Source: Promethearchaeota archaeon (lineage in GTDB: Archaea > Asgardarchaeota > Lokiarchaeia > Sigyniarchaeales > SOKP01). From it: a stretch of DNA of 5,616 bases. Shown piece after piece: positions 1 to 4,707 of the stretch. The notes under the pieces are model-generated. The model ran no database searches. It had not been told where the DNA came from and was given only the letters and a program-made list of their open reading frames with translations. Each line of letters opens with the position of its first letter. Position 1 is the first letter of the stretch. The translations under genes were made by a program, and so were the position numbers. Location: assembly GCA_016840695.1 (NCBI GenBank), contig JAEORV010000134.1, positions 1 to 5,616 of the forward strand, given 5' to 3'.

Positions 1-63
1 TTTTTTCGGTACTTCTTAATGAAAAACGGAATAGAATATATTTTTTATAGAAAGAAGTATCAT

Positions 64-73
64 AAATATATTA
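64..73 (+). promoter_or_regulatory. possible TATA box for the CPBP protease frame
   Basis: An AT-only stretch (AAATATATTA) lies about 38 bases upstream of the ATG at 107. Usual archaeal spacing would put the transcript start near 93-95 and give a short leader. The whole region is AT-rich, so this is a weak call. A second candidate, TTTATAG at 91-97, sits too close to the ATG. Confidence 0.25.
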
Positions 74-106
74 TTAACCAAAAAAAAGAATTTATAGACG
101 ATTAAT

Positions 107-328
107 ATGGCTGATAGGCAAATAGACGAGATTTTGCGTAAACTACTATTATTTTTTACCCTCACCTTCACCATTTCGTGGAGTATCTAGTTTTTAGCAC
201 CACTTCTTTCGCTTGGAGATTTTGTTTTATTAAATTGGATTTGTCTGATAGGAGTATTTGGTCCCTCGATTTCAGCTACAATTCTAGCTTCAAGATCAGA
301 GTCTGATCGTGAAGATAGTTCTAAAAAG
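107..328 (+). pseudogene. 5' part of the CPBP protease frame, interrupted by an in-frame amber codon (TAG 188-190)
   Basis: The frame of the downstream protease stays open upstream of its ATG at 329, except for one TAG at 188-190. It reaches back to an ATG at 107. Codons 1-27 read as a typical CPBP N-terminus: a short charged start (MADRQIDEILRK) and then a first membrane helix ending in TISWSI. After the TAG the frame continues FLAPLLSLGDF, a second helix and the family-like stretch GVFGPSISATILA, then joins codon 75 (ATG 329). The TAG is codon 28, inside the first helix. Members of this family often have Trp near there, and TGG to TAG is a single base change. No in-frame ATG, GTG or TTG lies between 191 and 328. 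The cause may be a recent nonsense mutation, a sequencing error, or amber decoding, for example as pyrrolysine. The sequence alone does not decide. Confidence 0.72.
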
Positions 329-1096
329 ATGAGGTGGAAAACTTTTAGCATTATCTTGATAGTCAGTTTCCTTTCAGGCCTTTTATCGTTTCCTTTTTTT
401 TATCTTAATTATATTAATTTTGATTACTTTCTCTTTGATATCATCGTTCTTATAGTCGTATCTATTATAGCATCTTTCTTGATCTCTGGATTGTATTCTT
501 CGAATCCTGGCGTATCAAATTTGCTCCAACCAATTAAAGGGATTGAAGGAAAAAATATATATCTTCTCATTGCGTTTTTTATTCCATTAGTAATTGGATT
601 AGGAGGTCTAATTATTGTCGTTCTGGTGGGAACCATATCTATAGATGTGAATTATTTCATACCGCTATTATCCATGACATTGGTATTTCCACATGTTTTC
701 TTCTTTGGAGGAGGAAACGAAGAACTTGGATGGAGAGGATATGCAACACCACTTTTATTAAAAAAATATAATCCATTGCTATCAGGTCTCATTATTGGAA
801 TCATATGGTCCGTATGGCATGCTCCTCTGCATTTTATTGGATTTGCAGGGGGAGGTTGGATAGGACTTCTGTATAGATTTTTATATAACATCCCTTTTGG
901 GATAATATTCACTTGGTATTATATTAAATCTCAAGGAAATTTGTTAGGAGCTATCGTGCTCCATACTTCTATTAATATCTACTATAATGTCTTTTTTGGA
1001 GCTTCTGATTATATAACATTGATTTACATAGTTTTAGCCCTTTTTCTCATAGTTTACGAAAAGATGTGGAAGAAACTTTCTATTCAAGATGATTAA
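329..1096 (+). CDS. CPBP family intramembrane glutamic protease (CAAX/Abi type), catalytic part
   Basis: This is a membrane protein of the CPBP family (Rce1-like glutamic intramembrane proteases, Abi domain), which cleave substrates within the membrane. Residue numbers here count from ATG 329. The family motifs are present in order: EExxWRG at residues 131-137, WHAP with conserved His 164, and LHTSIN with His 212 and Asn 216. These Glu and His residues form the expected catalytic site. Several hydrophobic helices surround them. Starting at 329 gives 255 residues and lacks the first two membrane helices, which are encoded upstream in the same frame behind an amber codon at 188-190. The full frame from 107 would give about 329 residues, a more usual length. 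The ATG at 329 is therefore probably not the ancestral start. The gene ends in TAA, 66 bases before the next gene on the same strand. The substrate is unknown. Family assignment is firm; whether the product is functional is uncertain. Confidence 0.85.
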   Translation: MRWKTFSIILIVSFLSGLLSFPFFYLNYINFDYFLFDIIVLIVVSIIASFLISGLYSSNPGVSNLLQPIKGIEGKNIYLLIAFFIPLVIGLGGLIIVVLVGTISIDVNYFIPLLSMTLVFPHVFFFGGGNEELGWRGYATPLLLKKYNPLLSGLIIGIIWSVWHAPLHFIGFAGGGWIGLLYRFLYNIPFGIIFTWYYIKSQGNLLGAIVLHTSINIYYNVFFGASDYITLIYIVLALFLIVYEKMWKKLSIQDD

Positions 1097-1162
1097 AAAA
1101 TTTAAAATAAGTTTAACCTTTATTATTAGCTTATAGATTTAGAGACATATATATTAAGTTGG

Positions 1163-1975
1163 ATGGAAAAAATGGAATGGAAATCTGATTATGTAAAATA
1201 CGACGATAATAAAATCCACTACTTTCACGGAAATGGAAACAAAAAACCAGTAATTTTATTACATGGAGCTATGGACAATGGATTATGCTTTTCTCCAGTG
1301 GCCGAGAGGTTATCTGAAGAATATCGAGTAATAATGCCAGACGCAAGAGGCCATGGGCAAACAGAAACCCCAGAAAACGAGTTTTCATATGACTTGATGG
1401 CGCAAGATATCGCAAAGTTAATTCAATCTCTTAATTTAGAGGGCGCTCAAATAATGGGACATTCAATGGGAGCAGCAATGACAACAATGGTCGCCTCGAA
1501 ATATCCAGAATTAGTGAATAGAATAATACTGGAAGATCCAGCTTTTAGAACAAAAGGAATGTCAAAAATCAAGATGGGAGTATTTAAGTTTTTAGCAAAA
1601 TTAATCCTTCCTCGTTTATTTAAAGGAACTTACGAGGATTTAGTAAAAAGCTGTCACAAGAGGAGCCCCACGTGGTCTGACGAGGAAGTACAACCATGGG
1701 CAGAGTCGAAAATACTCTTCAGGGAAAAGAATCCAAAAATACTTATCGGATTACTAGAAGACGCTCGTGATTGGAAAGAAATCATAAAGAACATTTCATG
1801 TCCGATTCTCTTGATAACCTCAGATAAGGGAATTACGAAAGATAAAATGGCTCAAGATTTAGTAGATTTAAGTAAGGATTGTAAATGGGTCAAGATTGAA
1901 GGTGCGGGTCACAACATCCGTCGAGAGCAGTATGAGCGTTTCATGGAGGAGGTTCAAAACTTTCTCGAACCATGA
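1163..1975 (+). CDS. alpha/beta hydrolase (Ser-His-Asp type)
   Basis: A 270-residue cytoplasmic alpha/beta-hydrolase fold protein with no signal peptide. The core is complete: the oxyanion-hole HG at residues 34-35 (ILLHGAMDN), the PDARGHG turn at 59-65, the nucleophile elbow GHSMGA with Ser 101, a likely acid Asp 221 in LLITSDKG, and the catalytic His 250 in GAGH. A cap region lies around residues 128-205. This pattern is shared by esterases, lipases, C-C hydrolases and peroxidase-like relatives, so the substrate cannot be named. The ATG at 1163 is the first in frame; a second ATG at 1172 (residue 4) is equally possible. Neither has a strong Shine-Dalgarno. The AT-rich stretches at 1131-1136 and 1147-1153 are the only promoter candidates seen. 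It lies 66 bases after the protease gene on the same strand, so cotranscription is possible. It ends in TGA and converges with the dehalogenase-like gene across 47 bases. Confidence 0.9.
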   Translation: MEKMEWKSDYVKYDDNKIHYFHGNGNKKPVILLHGAMDNGLCFSPVAERLSEEYRVIMPDARGHGQTETPENEFSYDLMAQDIAKLIQSLNLEGAQIMGHSMGAAMTTMVASKYPELVNRIILEDPAFRTKGMSKIKMGVFKFLAKLILPRLFKGTYEDLVKSCHKRSPTWSDEEVQPWAESKILFREKNPKILIGLLEDARDWKEIIKNISCPILLITSDKGITKDKMAQDLVDLSKDCKWVKIEGAGHNIRREQYERFMEEVQNFLEP

Positions 1976-1991
1976 ACTCATCAATATGGTT

Positions 1992-2000
1992 AAAAAAAAA
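1992..2000 (-). terminator. T-run terminator of the dehalogenase-like gene
   Basis: On the minus strand this is a run of nine T, starting 22 bases after the stop codon of the dehalogenase-like gene. Archaeal transcription commonly ends at such T-runs without a hairpin. No comparable T-run is seen on the plus strand for the converging hydrolase gene. Confidence 0.5.
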
Positions 2001-2022
2001 GGATAAGTGGATACAAAATATG

Positions 2023-2919
2023 TTATATTGAATTATCTTTCATGAACTGAATTAATACTTTAGCTAACTCTGAACCTTTTTCTTCTTGTACAAAATGCCC
2101 AGCATCTTTAATTGTCGTATGTTTTTGCCCTTTTGCTCCCGGAGCATATTTTTGCCAAACTCTTTCTCCGCCTCTAGAAAGCGCGTCTTTATCTGAAAAC
2201 GCTGTTATAAAGGGTATATTCCATTCCTTAAATTTTCTGAACGCGTCAATGTTATTTTGATGTTCAGGATCGTCCGTGCTCACGGGAACTAGCGATGGCA
2301 TGATACGAGGTCCAGCTTTATATGATTCGTCAGGAAATGGCGCTTCGTAGCCTTTTATGATATCTTTTGATAATTTACCGTGAGTACCCCCTTGCATGAC
2401 CGTTTTAAGAGAAAATTTAGGCATGGATAATGACATTTCACGCCACATCAAAAAGGCTGGTAGTGGATCTCGGCTTCCATTTGGTAACCCCCCATTTGTA
2501 AGGAATATCCTGCTGAAACGCTCTTGATTTTCGATCGCAACTCTTAGACCGATTAATGAACCCCAATCTTGACAAAATAAAGTGATTTTTTGAAGATCAA
2601 CCTCTTTTACCAATTTAGTCATCCATTCAACATGTTTACGATATGTATGGTCGCTTGTTTCCGCTGGTTTATTAGACCTACCAAAACCTACTAAATCAGG
2701 AGCTACCGTTCTATATCCTGCTTCCACGAGGGGAGGTATCATGTGACGATATAAATAACTCCAGGAAGGTTCACCATGCATTAGGAGTATTATTTCTCCA
2801 TCTCTGGGTCCTTCATCCACATAATGAATTCTGATTTCATCAATTTCTACATAATGAGGTTCAAAGGGAAAATCAAGGAGGTTTTCGAACCTCTCGTCCG
2901 GTGTTCGCAATAATTTCAT
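2023..2919 (-). CDS. haloalkane dehalogenase-like alpha/beta hydrolase (class I type)
   Basis: The predicted enzyme hydrolyses carbon-halogen bonds, giving an alcohol and a halide, through an Asp nucleophile. Numbering from the ATG at 2919 (298 residues), the motifs are: HGEPSWSYLYR at 48-58, FCQDWG with nucleophile Asp 118 and the adjacent halide-binding-type Trp 119, a cap-domain Trp 159 in FLMWRE, the cap motif APFPDESYKAG at 193-203 (very close to DhlA of Xanthobacter), a likely acid Asp 245 in FSDKDAL, and His 275 in AGHFVQE. Two Trp in these positions and the conserved cap are hallmarks of class I haloalkane dehalogenases. The open frame extends to a TTG at 2952, but the N-terminal MKLLRTPDERFENL matches where family members begin and ATG is the better codon, so I chose 2919. 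The gene ends in TAA. Epoxide hydrolases are relatives, but the Trp pair and the cap favour dehalogenase. The natural substrate is unknown. Confidence 0.88.
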   Translation of the reverse strand: MKLLRTPDERFENLLDFPFEPHYVEIDEIRIHYVDEGPRDGEIILLMHGEPSWSYLYRHMIPPLVEAGYRTVAPDLVGFGRSNKPAETSDHTYRKHVEWMTKLVKEVDLQKITLFCQDWGSLIGLRVAIENQERFSRIFLTNGGLPNGSRDPLPAFLMWREMSLSMPKFSLKTVMQGGTHGKLSKDIIKGYEAPFPDESYKAGPRIMPSLVPVSTDDPEHQNNIDAFRKFKEWNIPFITAFSDKDALSRGGERVWQKYAPGAKGQKHTTIKDAGHFVQEEKGSELAKVLIQFMKDNSI

Positions 2920-2942
2920 TTTCTTTATGCTAGATTTGTAAG

Positions 2943-2948
2943 TATAAA
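2943..2948 (-). promoter_or_regulatory. TATA box for the dehalogenase-like gene (suggests a leaderless mRNA)
   Basis: The minus strand reads TTTATA, centred about 26 bases upstream of the ATG at 2919. That is the usual distance from an archaeal TATA box to the transcript start, so the mRNA may begin at or next to the ATG. The lack of a clear Shine-Dalgarno before this ATG agrees. A second box, TATAAATA around 2987-2994, could instead drive a longer leader. Confidence 0.4.
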
Positions 2949-2966
2949 TCAATAGATTTAACTTAT

Positions 2967-2982
2967 AGGATATAAGGATATA
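2967..2982. repeat. tandem 8-bp direct repeat upstream of the dehalogenase-like gene
   Basis: The octamer AGGATATA occurs twice in immediate succession (2967-2974 and 2975-2982), which reads TATATCCT twice on the minus strand. It lies between the two candidate TATA boxes of the dehalogenase-like gene. It could be a regulator site or a chance product of AT-rich sequence. Confidence 0.4.
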
Positions 2983-3046
2983 ACATATTTATACTTTACA
3001 CTACCGTAAAGATGGTTCTATTTGATGTTATAAATGAATAAAACAG

Positions 3047-3055
3047 AAAAAAAAA
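3047..3055 (-). terminator. T-run terminator of the small membrane protein gene
   Basis: Nine consecutive T on the minus strand begin 8 bases after the TAA of the small membrane protein gene. This is a typical archaeal intrinsic termination signal. It separates this gene from the dehalogenase-like gene downstream, which appears to have its own promoter. Confidence 0.5.
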
Positions 3056-3063
3056 TATTTGAT

Positions 3064-3435
3064 TTAAACGAATATGGAGAGAACAATTCCGAATAAACCC
3101 AAGATTGCTACTACAATTATATATACGATTATAAAAACAACCAAGGCTACAATAACTACAATGATAGCTAGGCAAAATCCGATGTCGTGGCGCTGTCCTA
3201 TGAAATAGATGATGATAATAACACCTATTATGATGAAAAGTATTCCTATGGGAGAAGCTCCGAGAAATGTGAAAATTGCGGCAATAATCGCACAAATAAG
3301 AGCTGTTATGAAGACTTCTCCAAAATCAGTTTTCTTTGCCCCGATAATGTTTAAAGCAATCTTTAGGAATAAAGTAACTACAAGCAAATAGATGATAAAT
3401 AGAACAATAGCGCCAATAAATGCTGCTTCTGACAT
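3064..3435 (-). CDS. small four-helix membrane protein of unknown function
   Basis: I do not recognise a family for this 123-residue, very hydrophobic protein. Membrane helices are visible at about residues 5-27, 40-60, 62-80 and 85-121; the last is long and may be two. The only polar stretches are the loop GAKKTDFGE (32-40) and QRHD (81-84), so nearly the whole protein is in the membrane. No catalytic motif, metal site or signal peptide cleavage site is evident. The ATG at 3433-3435 is preceded by AGTGATAAAAAC, a partial match to the archaeal GGTGAT ribosome site, which supports this start. It has a nearby TATA box with an adjoining palindrome upstream and a T-run downstream, so it looks like a single-gene unit. 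Overlapping frames give His/Cys-rich or short products that look like shadows. That it is a real gene is likely; the function is unknown. Confidence 0.7.
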   Translation of the reverse strand: MSEAAFIGAIVLFIIYLLVVTLFLKIALNIIGAKKTDFGEVFITALICAIIAAIFTFLGASPIGILFIIIGVIIIIYFIGQRHDIGFCLAIIVVIVALVVFIIVYIIVVAILGLFGIVLSIFV

Positions 3436-3486
3436 GTTTTTATCACTTTATATGGTTTTCTTTTTCATGTATATTTGTTATTAATT

Positions 3487-3502
3487 GCATTGAATTCAAT
3501 GC
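3487..3502. promoter_or_regulatory. perfect 16-bp palindrome, candidate operator
   Basis: GCATTGAATTCAATGC is identical to its reverse complement over all 16 bases. It directly abuts the TATA box at 3503-3510 on the transcript-start side for the small membrane protein gene, a position where archaeal repressors commonly bind. It could instead form a short hairpin. No regulator gene lies in the window to match it. Confidence 0.45.
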
Positions 3503-3510
3503 TTTATAAA
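3503..3510 (-). promoter_or_regulatory. TATA box for the small membrane protein gene
   Basis: TTTATAAA, the same on both strands, lies about 70 bases upstream of the ATG at 3435. Normal archaeal spacing would start the transcript near 3480 and give a leader of about 45 bases. That is enough for the partial ribosome site AGTGAT just before the ATG. Confidence 0.45.
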
Positions 3511-3538
3511 ATTGATCTTTATAGAATATGTTCCTATG

Positions 3539-3563
3539 AAAAAATGTAAAATTAATAAAAAGG
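3539..3563 (-). terminator. T-rich terminator region after the BioD-like/DRTGG gene
   Basis: Reading the minus strand, T-runs of five (3559-3563) and six (3539-3544) lie about 40-65 bases after the TAG of the BioD-like/DRTGG gene, with no hairpin. They probably end the synthetase operon before the small membrane protein's promoter. Confidence 0.35.
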
Positions 3564-3601
3564 TTCTGGAATTAATTGTTGTTTAGGAATTTAAAATATA
3601 A

Positions 3602-4675
3602 CTATTTTAAGAGAAGGTCCCAATCCATGTGTTTTTCCATTAATTCCGTTATGATTTCAAGTTCGTCTTCTTGAATCCGCGTCTCCATCCTCTCCATGTT
3701 TCTTAGCGTCGTATAGGTGTCTGAAGGACTGAGAATTATTGGGACACCCTTGTCGTTAGCAGCTGTAATGATTTTTGTGTCTGGTTGAATGAATCCCGTC
3801 AAGATTAAACAAGAAACGTCAGTTTCTAAGGCTGCTAGAATCAAATCTGCTCTATCACCGCCCGTGACTACTGCTGCGCTTTCTGCTTGCCTTAAATATT
3901 TTAACGCTGCTTGAGTTCTCATTGCGCCTACGATATACGTCCGTACCCAGTTTTGTAATCCTGCAGAAGCACTCTCATTAATTAACTCGCCTCCTATGGC
4001 TTCTTGAATCTCAGAAACCCTTGGAGCAAGTAATTTCATGCTTTTTTCTATTTTTCCGATTATAGGGATGCCGTATCTCTTTATGTGATTCTCATATAAC
4101 TCTACTATCCGTGGAATATAGTCAAAGTCAATGGCGTTAAATATGAGTCCCTTAATGTTAATATTTCTAAATTCAAAGTAATTCTTCGTGAAGAAAAAGT
4201 TATCTATTACTCTATCGGAAGATTCTGTTTGCACGAATACTAACTCATTGATTCCTAAAGCTTGAGCGATTGACACGTCATCAATTCCAACCCTAACGAA
4301 GCTCCTTATCGTCGGAGACCCTTCAATGATAACATAGTCAACATTCTTTGAGATTTTATCGTATGCTTCTTTTATGTGTTTAGTGCACTCCTCCCTTTTA
4401 TCTGCGTCTATAGCATCGATGTAATATCTAGAGGGAATTGATACAGGAGATATTGCCTCGTAAGGTAAATCAGTTTTAAAAACTTTGTCCATTATGAATC
4501 TAACTCTATAATCTTGTTTATCAGAGAGAGCCCCTACAGGAACTCCTATGGGTTTAAAATAAGCAACTTTCTTTCCTTCCTTTTGGAGCTTCTGTAGCAT
4601 TCCTATCGCCAAAAAGGTTTTTCCTGAACGCCTTCTTAACGAGCACAAGTAAATAGGCTTTGCCAATTTTATCAC
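3602..4675 (-). CDS. BioD-like/DRTGG-domain 'phosphotransacetylase family' protein without the transferase domain
   Basis: A 357-residue soluble protein resembling the N-terminal half of bacterial phosphotransacetylase (COG0857-like). Residues 7-210 form a BioD-like P-loop domain: the nucleotide loop SLRRRSGKT at 12-20, YFKPIG at 39-44 and VIIEGS at 115-120. Residues about 213-325 form a DRTGG domain, starting LLAPRVSEIQEAIGGE and containing VVTGGDRADL at 269-278. The phosphate acetyl/butyryl transferase domain that follows in full-length Pta (about 700 residues) is absent. It should therefore not make acetyl phosphate, and a regulatory, sensing or assembly role is inferred. It begins 32 bases after the synthetase stop codon. 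The start is GTG at 4675: no ATG lies upstream before an in-frame stop, and the P-loop is at the right distance. A poly-A-rich leader replaces a Shine-Dalgarno. The P-loop is odd, with Ser for the first Gly and three Arg. The gene ends in TAG, followed nine codons later by an in-frame TAA. Confidence 0.85.
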   Translation of the reverse strand: MIKLAKPIYLCSLRRRSGKTFLAIGMLQKLQKEGKKVAYFKPIGVPVGALSDKQDYRVRFIMDKVFKTDLPYEAISPVSIPSRYYIDAIDADKREECTKHIKEAYDKISKNVDYVIIEGSPTIRSFVRVGIDDVSIAQALGINELVFVQTESSDRVIDNFFFTKNYFEFRNINIKGLIFNAIDFDYIPRIVELYENHIKRYGIPIIGKIEKSMKLLAPRVSEIQEAIGGELINESASAGLQNWVRTYIVGAMRTQAALKYLRQAESAAVVTGGDRADLILAALETDVSCLILTGFIQPDTKIITAANDKGVPIILSPSDTYTTLRNMERMETRIQEDELEIITELMEKHMDWDLLLK

Positions 4676-4707
4676 TTTTTTTCTTTTTTTTTTTGATTAA
4701 TTTTTAT

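Noticed and set aside
10..59. Inverted repeat TACTTCTT (10-17) and AAGAAGTA (52-59)
   Set aside because: Only 8 bases per arm with a 34-base AT-rich loop. Such pairs are expected by chance in this composition, and no function is indicated.
652..912. Minus-strand open frame opposite the CPBP protease (also 424-636)
   Set aside because: The plus strand carries clear protease motifs over the same bases. The antisense products have no recognisable domain.
2996..3295. Minus-strand open frame rich in His, Cys, Arg and Asn, overlapping the small membrane protein gene
   Set aside because: This composition is what a hydrophobic, Ile/Val-rich coding sequence gives in another frame. It lacks motifs, and the overlapping frame has a proper ATG with a ribosome-site-like sequence and four clean membrane helices.
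3209..3391. Plus-strand 60-residue open frame opposite the small membrane protein
   Set aside because: Short, with no motif and no promoter or ribosome-site support. It is a shadow of the minus-strand gene.
4684..4694. Eleven-T homopolymer between the synthetase and BioD-like genes, considered as a frameshift joining them or as a terminator
   Set aside because: Both genes have complete ends around it: a synthetase TAA after the usual C-terminus, and a P-loop about 12 residues from the GTG start. On the transcribed strand it is A, not T, so it is not a terminator.
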